This document shows positions 12,453 to 23,100 of a DNA stretch of 64,000 nt, one piece after another. The notes beneath the pieces are model-generated. The model searched no databases. It saw only the letters and a program-made list of their open reading frames with translations, and had not been told where the DNA came from. The position numbers were made by a program, and so were the translations under genes. The stretch spans positions 4,151,558 to 4,215,557 of the forward strand of contig JAXIVH010000017.1 of the NCBI GenBank assembly GCA_036785325.1, in the 5' to 3' direction. The first letter of the stretch is position 1. Every line of letters starts with the position of its first letter. This stretch comes from Urophycis tenuis. Its lineage: Eukaryota > Chordata > Actinopteri > Gadiformes > Phycidae.

Positions 12453-13710
12453 TGGGCTTTACACTCTATAGCACCGTGCACTACGCGAACAGCAGTTATC
12501 CCATCCCTTTAGTCAAAGACGGTGCGTTAGAAGTCAACTTGTTGTAGCCACTGGGTATCCTGGTGATGAGTTGGAAGATATCCTACCTTAAATGACCTGC
12601 AAATGGTCGCTACTGTCAGCACCGTGCATTCAGATCCCGTCCAGGTCCAGCGGTATTCCAGCGCATCTTCCTCTATGAAGCTTTTGCAGCATGACCCCAA
12701 ATCTCCTTCAGTTTCATTTCACGTGTGTAAAATTGTTCTTTTGAGAGCTGTCACAAATGCAAGTCTGTCAAACAGTGAAGGTGTTTTTTCTCGAGGCTCT
12801 GCTTCAGACAGCGGGGATGAACTCGATGAACCTCTCTGCCTCTCCTCCCTCCCAGCAGCTAAATCGAGCCGTTAAAGAGACATGCTGGAAACGCGTTCAT
12901 CTGCTCCTTTTGTATGACTTGTGGACCCGCCGTGTGAGCGGATCCCGAGCGACTCTACACGTGTACAATATGTACGAGTACACGCGTACATGATGTACCC
13001 ATGTGGAATCGCACATCCAATGTTTCTCGCGGGAGTTAACACAGGCGACCCTCTGACACACAGACAGGCTTACCATCTCAAGTACAGCATTACATGGACT
13101 GATCATAATAATAATATATCAACATCTGTTGTGGTTTCACCCTGCAATCATGAAATAACACACATACCACTTCAACTACAAATACGCCACTAATGCATGA
13201 AAAATGATGCACATGTGAATGATGATGAACAGATTCATCACGTGTCTGACTCCACCCTGGAACCCTCCATCACTCCCACCCAAGTGGTCAGCTGACCCCA
13301 GCGCCCCCTCCAAGAGCCGGCCCCAAAGTCCTAGAGGTGCAGGGGAGGCCAGTGCTGTTGTGTGGATGCAGAGGGGGTCTGGGGTCTGGGGCCGGTCTGT
13401 GGCCTACGACTGCAGGACCAACGTGGAGGCTGAGAGGTGCACCTGGTGGACTGAGGAGGTGCACCCGGTGGACTCTGCAGGACCAACAACAAGGTCCTTA
13501 GGGGTCCCAGTCTCTCTGAGTGGAGCTGGACCGGATCAGACTAGAAGCACGTTGACTCCGGTGAGTGGCCCACCACTACCAGGCCGCGGCCCGGCCGGAC
13601 CCCACCGGGCTGCACCTGGCCAGGGTCCAGGAGCCGCTCGGCCTCACGGTGGCCCCCCTGGGGCCCTGGATAGAGGGCACCGTGGAGGGGGAAGTTCCGC
13701 TGAGTAGTCT
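12453..13710. other. purg 5' flank
   Basis: Presumed purg promoter and upstream region on the minus strand. No second gene is seen. Open frames at 12603–13707 are short and lack splice-supported similarity. Confidence 0.4.
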
Positions 13711-14664
13711 GCCGGGTCGCCACCACCTTGGGTGATGTCACCTGGTCCTCAACACGCTTGGCAGAATCACAGGGTCCGGTGGCCACCACCTTGGGTGATG
13801 TCACCTGGTCCTGGTCCTCAACACGCTGGCAGAACCGTAGGGTCCGGTCGCCACCACCTTGGGTGATGTCACCTGGTCCTCAACATGCTTGACAGAACCA
13901 CAGGGTCCGGTGGCCACCACCTTGGGTGATGTCACCTGGTCCTGGTCCTCAACACGCTGGCAGAACCGCAGGGTCCGGTCGCCACCACATTGGGTGACGT
14001 CACCTGGTCCTCAACACGCTGGCAGAACCGCAGGGTCCGGTCGCCACCACCTTGGGTGACGTCACCTGGTCCTGGTCCTCAACACGCTGGCAGAACCACA
14101 GGGTCCGGTCGCCACCACCTTGGGTGACGTCACCTGGTCCTCAACACGCTGGCAGAACCACAGGGTCCGGTCGCCACCACCTTGGTGACGTCACCTGGTC
14201 CTGGTCGTCAACACGCTGGCAGAACCGCAGGGTCCGGTCGCCACCACATTGGGTGACGTCACCTGGTCCTCAACACGCTTGGCAGAACCACAGGGTCCGG
14301 TCGCCACCACCAGGGTGACGTCACCTGGTCCTGGTCCTCAACACGCTGGCAGAACCACAGGGTCCGGTCGCCACCACCTTGGGTGACGTCACCTGGTCCT
14401 CAACACGCTGGCAGAACCACAGGGTCCGGTCGCCACCACCTTGGGTGATGTCACCTGGTCCTGGTCGTCAACACGCTGGCAGAACCACAGGGTCCGGTCG
14501 CCACCACCAGGATGATGTCACCTGGTCCTGGTCCTCAACACGCTGGCAGAACCACAGGGTCCGGTCGGCACCACATTGGGTGACGTCACCTGGTCCTCAA
14601 CACGCTGGCAGAACCACAGGGTCCGGTCGCCACCACCTTGGGTGACGTCACCTGGTCCTCAACA
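13711..14664. repeat. Minisatellite of 15 units, nine with a CRE palindrome
   Basis: Units of roughly 57–70 bp follow the pattern GGTCCGGTCGCCACCACCTT, then GGGTGACGTCACCTGG, then TCCTCAACACGCTGGCAGAA. Length varies by presence or absence of an extra TCCTGG. Nine units contain the full palindrome TGACGTCA; six (the first four and two near 14455 and 14515) have TGATGTCA instead. The array begins about 1.3 kb upstream of the purg start codon. Confidence 0.9.
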
Positions 14665-14716
14665 GAAGCAGTGCGACACCGCATCTTGACGTAGTCCTAG
14701 TCTGAGGGAGGCCCGC

Positions 14717-14880
14717 GCCCCCCCCCCCCCCCCCCCTGGTCCACATCAGGCAGGGCTGCTGTGGAGCTCCAGGGGGGCCGAGCTGGGGGGGGGGTCTCTG
14801 AGGCTGCGGTAACCCTCCGACCAGGCTGGGAGGATGAGGGTCTCCTGTGTTGAGGGTGGGACAACCCCCCCCCCACCCCA
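14717..14880. repeat. Homopolymeric C and G tracts
   Basis: A C-run at about 14720–14738, a G-run near 14788 and a C-run near 14867 lie between two minisatellites. Assembly length of such runs is unreliable. Confidence 0.6.
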
Positions 14881-14934
14881 GTGCGGAGGGACAAGGGCCT
14901 GCTGCCCTCCTGCTCTCAGCTGATCCCAGGTCTC

Positions 14935-15110
14935 AGAAGACTCAGACTCAGAACAACTTTATTGCCAAGTAGGTTTGCACCTACAAGGAATTTGTCCTGG
15001 TGGTTCATGGGCAACAGTCAACAGTACACTGAACAAACAACAAAACAACACCAACGATAAACAATACAAACAACAAGCAACAGCAAAGTGTTTTTAGCAA
15101 GAGTAAGTGT
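14935..15110. repeat. Dispersed teleost repeat (ACTTTATTGCCAAGTAGG type)
   Basis: The sequence AACAACTTTATTGCCAAGTA followed by a CAAGGAATTTG stretch and an A-rich tail resembles interspersed repeats common in fish. A diverged copy is visible at 16505–16640 (TTTATGGCAAAGTAGGCTTG … GAGTTTGACTTGGTGGT). The class is not certain. Confidence 0.5.
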
Positions 15111-15112
15111 TT

Positions 15113-16050
15113 CTCAGGATAGACCCTGCCTATCCCGGGTGTCAGGGTAGACCCTGCTGAGTCCTGGGTCTCAGGGTAGACCCTGCTGAGTCCTGGGTCT
15201 CAGGGTAGACCCTGCTGATCCTGGGTCTCAGGGTAGACCCTGCTGATCCCGGGTCTCAGGGTAGACCCTGCTGATCCCGGGTCTCAGGGTAGACCCTGCT
15301 GAGTCCTGGGTGTCAGGGTAGACCCTGCTGAGTCCTGGGTCTCAGGATAGACCCTGCTGAGTCCTGGGTCTCAGGGTAGACCCTGCTGAGTCCTGGGTCT
15401 CAGGGTAGACCCTGCTGATCCTGGGTCTCAGGGTAGACCCTGCTGATCCCGGGTCTCAGGGTAGACCCTGCTGAGTCCTGGGTGTCAGGGTAGACCCTGC
15501 TGAGTCCTGGGTCTCAGGGTAGACCCTGCTGAGTCCTGGGTCTCAGGATAGACCCTGCTGATCCTGGGTCTCAGGGTAGACCCTGCTGATCCCGGGTCTC
15601 AGGGTAGACCCTGCTGAGTCCTGGGTCTCAGGGTAGACCCTGCTGATCCTGGGTGTCAGGGTAGACCCTGCTGAGTCCTGGGTCTCAGGGTAGACCCTGC
15701 TGATCCCATGGGTCTCAGGGTAGACCCTGCTGAGTCCTGGGTCTCAGGGTAGACCCTGCTGAGTCCTGGGTCTCAGGGTAGACCCTGCTGAGTCCTGGGT
15801 CTCAGGGTAGACCCTGCTGATCCTGGGTCTCAGGGTAGACCCTGCTGATCCTGGGTCTCAGGGTAGACCCTGCTGAGTCCTGGGTCTCAGGGTAGACCCT
15901 GCTGATCCCGGGTCTCAGGGTAGACCCTGCTGATCCTGGGTCTCAGGGTAGACCCTGTTGATCCTGGGTCTCAGGGTAGACCCTGCTGATCCCATGGGTC
16001 TCAGGGTAGACCCTGCTGATCCTGGGTGTCAGGGTAGACCCTGCTGAGCT
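15113..16050. repeat. 28-bp minisatellite, about 33 copies
   Basis: The consensus unit is CTCAGGGTAGACCCTGCTGA followed by (G)TCCTGGGT or TCCCGGGT; I count 33 occurrences of the GACCCTG core. Variants differ by a GA insertion (GAGTCC versus TCC), and two carry CCCATGGGT. No gene function is apparent. Confidence 0.92.
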
Positions 16051-17500
16051 GGTAACTCTCTGAAAGCTCCAGGGTTTAGTTGCTGGGATGAGAGGCAGTC
16101 ACTGACCAGAGTTCAAATTAAGCGTGAAGTTAGTGTTTATAAGATGTATTAAAGTTATGATAGATTTGAGGCCACAAGGATCGCTCAATGTAGACTGATA
16201 TGTGTATTCAGGCATCCCTGATCATTCATGATTGTGAGTGTAGGCCTCATGAACCTGCATTGATTGTAGGTCTACTATCTGTAGGGTTTATGAAGCTGCA
16301 GGATTACCAAGACAACAACATCGCCCACTAGTGGAGAGCTTCTGAAATACGGACTGTTTGAAGAAGGCCCATTGGACTGGCATTACTATTTGTATTTCAT
16401 TTATATTGTTGATATTGTAGGCGTACACGACAGGGCATTACGCTGCTGCACGTGTCTGCTGCCACTCTGCAAAGTGTGGACACAGTTAGAGTGCTTCTGA
16501 TTTATGAGTCAGAAGTCAGAAACAGAACGATGTTTATGGCAAAGTAGGCTTGAGATCTGAGGAGTTTGACTTGGTGGTCGGTGTTTACTGCAAACAACCA
16601 ACTATAGACGATAACAATCAAACAAACACCAAATGAATTCTGGTTATCATTTGTGATTTGTGATTTGAGTTATTTTTTTATGGGTAGGCGTGCACTTTTA
16701 TTGGAAATGTGTGAATTTAAATTAAAGTGTGGTTAATTTTGCGCCAGCCAGTTACTTTAATTACTGCAGGATGTAGATAACAACAAAAAAGAACGAGGAA
16801 GTATTTTGTGAAACAGGAAATAAATTCTAATATTCCCTGGTGGCTGAGGAAGATCAGGGAAATGAGATAAAGATGCATATGGAAGGCACATTAAAGGAGA
16901 TTGAAATCACTGGTCTCAGAATGTTCTAAATTGCTAGAACCCTCGCGAGAGCCTGGTCCTGATCCTGGTCCTGGTCCTGGTCCGGGACCAGAAGGAGCGG
17001 GCAAGACTGGACTTGGAAAAAGGTACGATAGACGCTGCAAATAAAGCAGCTTAGAGACGTTAGGAGCAGCTGCAGCTCAGTGTAAAAAAAATAATGAAAT
17101 TAAAAATGAAATAAATAAATAAATAAGTAATAATAATATAATAATAATTATTATTATTATAATGATAATACATCAGACTATAGGGTCCCTCTGAGTGAAT
17201 GGCCCTGTCCATCCATGCTGCAGGTTGGACAAGACGTTGCAAAGCTTGCTTTCTCCATCCATTCCAGTCCTACATTAGGAAAAAAAACAAAAAAAAAACA
17301 GCTCTTCTTAGTTTTACACGCGTCGGCGGGTAGGCCTACGGTTCATCATGGCTCATCGAACGGCTCCACCTGCCTGCTACATATCAACACACGTTGGGCA
17401 ACACCAGCAGCATCCCATAATGCAGAAGTCTAACACCAACAGCTGGCTGAAACGACCTTCTGTGAAGCCCACGCCCCCTGAGGGGTGAAAAAGGCACATC
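16051..17500. other. Intergenic DNA between minisatellites
   Basis: No gene is seen. It holds a diverged dispersed repeat (16505–16640), a CCTGGT hexamer run (16950–16985) and an AT-rich (AAT/AAAT)n stretch (17085–17170). Confidence 0.4.
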
Positions 17501-17505
17501 ACCCC

Positions 17506-17609
<104 letters not shown>

Positions 17610-18017
17610 AGAGAGCACAGGGACTTCCTCCCGTAGCTCCTCCCCTCCAGCAGGCTCCTGCCGAAGTATGCTGAGTGACATGGGCTGCGTGTCTCAGCAC
17701 GCGTACTCCCCGTGTCTCAAGACGCTCTGCTGAGGCTCTGCTGGATCTTCAAGCTCCAGTAGACTTGGACATTTAACTAAGAAGACACACAACCTCTGTT
17801 TGGTTTTAAAACAATGTGGTCATTTCAGTATACTTAACTGATTAGAGTATACTGTTATTGTTGTTACAGCCATTTTATGACACAAGGTTTCCTTATCCTG
17901 CCCTACGTGTGTCCTTGATAATGCTGTCACTTCTAAACTACATGAAAGAGACCGGTATGAAATCAAATGTCTTACTCTGAAAGGAAGGTTCATCCTCGGT
18001 CTCGTTCCCATTCCGAT

Positions 18018-18345
18018 TGGCCATTAAAGGTAAAGATTCAAGATTCAAGATTCAAGTAAACTTTATTGTCAGTATCCGTGAATGTACAGGCCATACACAA
18101 GAACCGAAATGCCGTTTCCCTCAATCCCTGGTGCAAGACAGCATGCAATATAAATATAAATATATAAAAAAATATAGGTATCAAATCTAAAGAATAAGAA
18201 TAAAAATAAAAATAAAAATAAAAATGCTACAGTGGTCGCGAGTATTGGCATTGAAACAGTAAAAGGTAAACAGTAAACAGTAAACAGTAAGATGTGCAAA
18301 TTGTAAACATTAAACAGTAAAGTGGTGTACCCCACAAGCCTGCCG
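18018..18345. repeat. Dispersed repeat (TTTATTGTCAGT… type) with AT-rich tail
   Basis: AAGATTCAAGATTCAAG followed by TAAACTTTATTGTCAGTATC and a segment around GAAATGCCGTTTCCCTC resembles a repeat family seen across teleost genomes. Simple A/T-rich tails follow. A reverse-oriented relative appears at about 36540–36625 (GCATTTCGTTGTCC … CAATGACAATAAGG). Confidence 0.5.
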
Positions 18346-18429
18346 TCTCTAAGCCACTGTAGTCTGGACATACGCAAGTAGAACAGATAGGAGGACATTC
18401 ACAGGAGACCAGTGGGTGGACCACCCAGA

Positions 18430-19885
18430 GACATGATGGTAACACTGTGTACACTGGTCTCTCTGACACTGCTGGTTTGTGTGTGACAGTGCTGGTAACA
18501 CTGTGTTCACTGGTCTCTCTGACACTGCTGGTTTGTGTGTGACAGTGCTGGTAACACTGTGTTCACTGGTCTCTCTGACACTGCTGGTTTGTGTGTGACA
18601 GTGTTGGTAACACTGTGTACACTGGTCATACACATACTGCTGGTATGTGTATGACAGTATTGGTAACACTGTGTTAACTGGTCTCTCTGACACTGCTGGT
18701 ATGTGTGTGACAGTGCTGGTAACACTGTGTTAACTGGTCTCTCTGATACTGCTGGTATTTGTCTGACAGTGTTGGTAACACTGTGGTAACTGGTCTCTCC
18801 GATACTGCTGGTATGTGTATGACAGTGTTGGTAACACTGTGTTAACTGGTCTCTCTGATACTGCTGGTATGTGTATGACAGTGTTGGTAACACTGTGTTA
18901 ACTGGTCTCTCTGACACTGCTGGTATGTGTGTGACAGTGCTGGTAACACCGTGTTAACTGGTGTCTCTGATACTGCTGGTATTTGTGTGACAGTGTTGGT
19001 AACACTGTGGTAACTGGTCTCTCTGATACTGCTGGTATGTGTGACAGTGCTGGTAACACCGTGTTAACTGGTCTCTCTGATACTGCTGGTATGTGTGTGA
19101 CGGTGCTGGTAACACTGTGTACACTGGTCTCTCTGACACTGCTGGTTTGTGCGACAGTGTTGGTAACACTGTGGTAACTGGTCTCTCTGACACTGCTGGT
19201 TTGTGTGTGACAGTGCTGGTAACACTATGTTCACTGGTCTCTCTGACACTGCTGGTATGTGTGTGACGGTGCTGGTAACACCGTGTTAACTGGTCTCTCT
19301 GACACTGCTGGTATTTGTGTGGCAGTGCTGGTATCACCGTGTTAACTGGTCTCTCTGACACTGCTGGTATGTGTGTGGCAGTGCTGGTAACACTGTGGTA
19401 ACTGGTCTCTCTGATACTGCTGGTATGTGTGTGACAGTGCTGGTAACACCTTGTTAACTGGTCTCTCTGATACTGCTGGTATGTGTGTGACAGTGCTGGT
19501 AACACCGTGTTAACTGGTCTCTCTGATACTGCTGGTATGTGTATGACAGTATTGGTAACACTATGTTCACTGGTCTCTCTGACACTGCTGGTATGTGTGT
19601 GACGGTGCTGGTAACACCGTGTTAACTGGTCTCTCTGACACTGCTGGTATGTGTGTGGCAGTGCTGGTATCACCGTGTTAACTGGTCTCTCTGACACTGC
19701 TGGTATGTGTGTGGCAGTGCTGGTAACACTGTGGTAACTGGTCTCTCTGATACTGCTGGTATGTGTGTGACAGTGCTGGTAACACCGTGTTAACTGGTCT
19801 CTCTGATACTGCTGGTATGTGTGTGACAGTGCTGGTAACACCGTGTTAACTGGTCTCTCTGATACTGCTGGTATGTGTGTGACAG
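18430..19885. repeat. About 56-bp minisatellite, about 26 copies
   Basis: The unit runs CTGGTCTCTCTGACACTGCT, GGTATGTGTGTGACAGTGCT, GGTAACACCGTGTTAA, with substitutions among copies. Low stop density on the minus strand creates repetitive frames (up to 322 codons at 18954–19922) that are artefacts of the array. The array ends within about 240 bp of the putative tln1 first-exon donor. Confidence 0.92.
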
Positions 19886-19889
19886 TGTC

Positions 19890-20124
19890 CAGCAGCGCTA
19901 CAAGAGGAAGAAGGGGAGTCACCGCCCCGCCGTCAGACTGCTGTCCGTGGCGCAGCTGCAGGGTGGAGTTAACGCTGTCTCCAAGAGCGGATGTAGACGA
20001 ACCCAGGGAAAGACTTCTCTTCTTGGGCGCCCGTTAAACACTTTTCCGCTCGAAAAGGCGAATACCGTCCGTGTTTCGTGGAAGTAGTTCATCGGGTACC
20101 CGGCGATTACGAGGACTCGCTCAG
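19890..20124 (+). promoter_or_regulatory. tln1: Putative tln1 promoter and noncoding exon 1
   Basis: The sequence turns CpG-rich just after the minisatellite. A strong donor, CTCGCTCAG|GTAAGTCCCC, follows position 20124. No other noncoding first exon with as good a donor was seen upstream of the talin start exon, and mammalian TLN1 likewise has a noncoding first exon. The transcription start is not visible (no TATA), so the left boundary is nominal. This assignment is inference from position, composition and the donor. Confidence 0.5.
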
Positions 20125-23100
20125 GTAAGTCCCCGTTGTCCTTCTCCGCGGGGCGCTTTGGGGAAGTTTGGCGTCTCGCTGGGGACGTAAAAAGTTTCCA
20201 CTCTGCAAACTTCACGTCATTCGACGAACGTGTTTTCTGGTGGAGGTCGACTGTGTGGACCACTCGGTTCTGGGGATGGCTGAAAAGAGCAAAGGCGATC
20301 GTTTATTGTCGGGAGTCCCGTTTTCCGACAAGGTTCCGTGCGGGGCTGTAACTCACGGCTCATGTTGCCTGCGTTTACAGAGCGCAAGAACGGCCCGTTT
20401 TACGACCATGTCTCCATAACCAGCACACTGTGGCACCAGGAACCTCGCAGCAGTACGCTGGAGTCAGCAGCCCGGTTGCTGTAGACCCCGGTACATCTAC
20501 AGTGTGTGGACATCGTTTGGACTACAGAGTCTGACCACAGTCCGACTCCACGCATTCCCCAAATGGGCTGACGAGTCTGTTTTTAGTTCCTCTGTTAGTT
20601 CACTAAGTGGTGCCCTATGGAGGCCTGCTGCAAGACTAACGGAGTGATGTTCTAGTACGGAGGCCTACTGCAAGACACCACTTAAGACTCTAAATGATGT
20701 AGGCTACTACGGAGTCCGACTGCAGTACTAGTTTATGGGTGTCCTGTGGAGGCTTATTACTGCTGGACTAACGTAGTGGTGTCCTACAGAGACCCACTAC
20801 AGTAGGCTGCCATAGGACACCACTTTGAGTCTTAAGTGATGTCCTACGTAGGACTAATGTCTTGATGTCCTACGGAGGCCTCTAAATGATGCCCTACAGA
20901 GGCCTAGTCCTCCGTGGAACATCATTTAGTCTTAAGTGGTGTCCTGCGGAGTGTTGTCCTACTGCAGGACTAGCGTAGCCCGCGGCTACGTCTCCACGAC
21001 AGGAATGTGTGAACGCCTCTCTCACACACACCTCGCGTCAGGCCGACCCCAGGCGCTGTTTCTGTGAGCAGCGTGATTGGGTTTTTTTTTCTTCTTCCAC
21101 CACGGACGTCCTCCCAAGCCACGCCCCCGCTCGACGCTGCGTACTTTAGGCCGTCTGCTGATTGGACGCTCAGCGATTGGCTGCGCAGCCCGTGACGTGG
21201 GCGCCTCCACTTCCGGTGTTCAGTAGTAGAGAGTAGACATCCCACTACACCTCCAGACAAGCTCTACTACACTGCACACTGTGAGGCGCCCTGTGGGTAC
21301 AGCATGCTGGGGTCTGGTGTTAAACCCACACTATTATGACTTCTAAAATGGAAGTGGGACTTTTATGTTATGTGTGTGTATTTTTGTGACATTTGATGGT
21401 GGAGGTAGACTGGTGTACCAAGGCTTGAATCATGTGGGTGAGCCATTGTCTAAGAATAGGCTGATCATCATCACTGAAGTGGTGTGTAGTGGTTAGTCAT
21501 GTTTGTGTCTAGTTGGTGTCTAGTTATCGGCCTGTCTATATACTTTATGGTCTCACTGAGCAAACCCGTCAAATTGCTAAGTTGTACTTTAGTAATCCGG
21601 GCTACAAATCAACTTAAGGTGTAGACGTTTGTGTGTGTGTGTGGAATGTAAACACATTCTGATGAAGCGGATGACGTCACCTTATGTTTATGATCGGTGA
21701 CTCTTCACATTCCTGTTCCCCCCCCCTGCCTCCTGATGCTCAGCACTCATTTTAAAGAAAGGTTTACCTCTAAAACAAGGTGACTTGTTATTGTATCAGG
21801 ATTAATATTGATCTCAATGACAGCAGTGTTCCCCACCCTTGGTTCAGGCCCGCACTTCCCTGATAAAGGTTATTGGTTGCGGTGTTACTGCTAAATGAGT
21901 ATTGGATGATGCAATAAACGATAGCTTTGAGAAAGGGTGTATGTGGACAGAATAATGATTGGTACCCATGAAGAGTGGGCAGCTACTGATCCCTTTAGTG
22001 TGGTGTATATACGCACTACTGGGTCCTGTCCTGAAGCCGACTGGCGTCCTCCTACAAGGTGGAAGTGGCGTGTGAGAAGTGACCCCGTGCAGCTATTGGA
22101 ACGCAGGGTTTTTGGGGCTTTTTGATGGCCGCTGTTTACCTTCTGCTTAATCACGCTCTCCACTTCGGTATGTTAGAATGGTAAATGTTAGTACATGCCA
22201 ATAGTTCAGATTTAGTTTGAATTTCCCAGACACAGAATACTGATGGTCAGTGGTGACCAGCGTTGTAATGATCACCGTGAAGAGTCTGAGAAGCTCGACC
22301 CTCTCTCAGACTCCCATACACCCGTAACCACTGTGTAGGCGTAGCCCCCGTCAGCACCCCAGGGGTGCTGGGTTACCCTCTCGTTGGCATCCCTGAGTTG
22401 TGACACCACAAGGAGAAGGAGTTGGGAACAGTACAATGTTGGTCGCTTCGCACAATCAGGCTGGATTTATTTTGATATTTTTGCTGAATCAAACTATTTA
22501 TTTTAGGATGGAAATGTTTTCCGCTAACTATTAAATATGTACACATTTCGTCATGTCTGACTTCTCATTGCTCAAGTTGGAAATTAGGGAAGGAAGCTTC
22601 TAACTCTGCATCTAACAATGTCTTCTCCAGCTCGTCAACCTTTGCTGCTACAGAATGAAAGGATAAGGGCTACAACGTTCCATTGTTGTAGCCCTTATCC
22701 TTGGCTTTAATTGTGTTTTTGGTTTTCATTCATTAAATACTGTAATTTGGGTTCAGTTCTTCCAGCACGAGGGAATTTGGATGATAGAATGAGTGGCATT
22801 AGGAGAAAATAAAGGTCTTTCAGTTTGTGAGATCGCTTGCTGATGTTCCAAAGACTTCCAAAGATGCCATCATAAGTCCTTCAAAATCCAAGTCTTTCAG
22901 GAGCTCCTGATGAAGGTCTGGCTTGTTGGGGTTTAATCTATTTCAGGAAGTATGTGTGTGCTTCACTCCGAAGGGATCTGCACTGTGTGATTTTGGGAGC
23001 AGTGTGCTCTGGGCTGATCTGATCACGTTCCTCTGCATGCCTTATTTGGTCAGAACAGGGTGGGCTGCTGTTGCCTCACTGAAGCAAAACATTTGTTTTA

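Noticed and set aside
13711..16050. CRISPR-like repeat–spacer arrays
   Set aside because: The units are contiguous tandem repeats without unique spacers, in a vertebrate genome with no cas genes.
18954..19922. 322-codon minus-strand open frame
   Set aside because: It lies wholly in the 56-bp minisatellite; the peptide is a frame-rotated repeat with no domain and similar frames occur on both strands.
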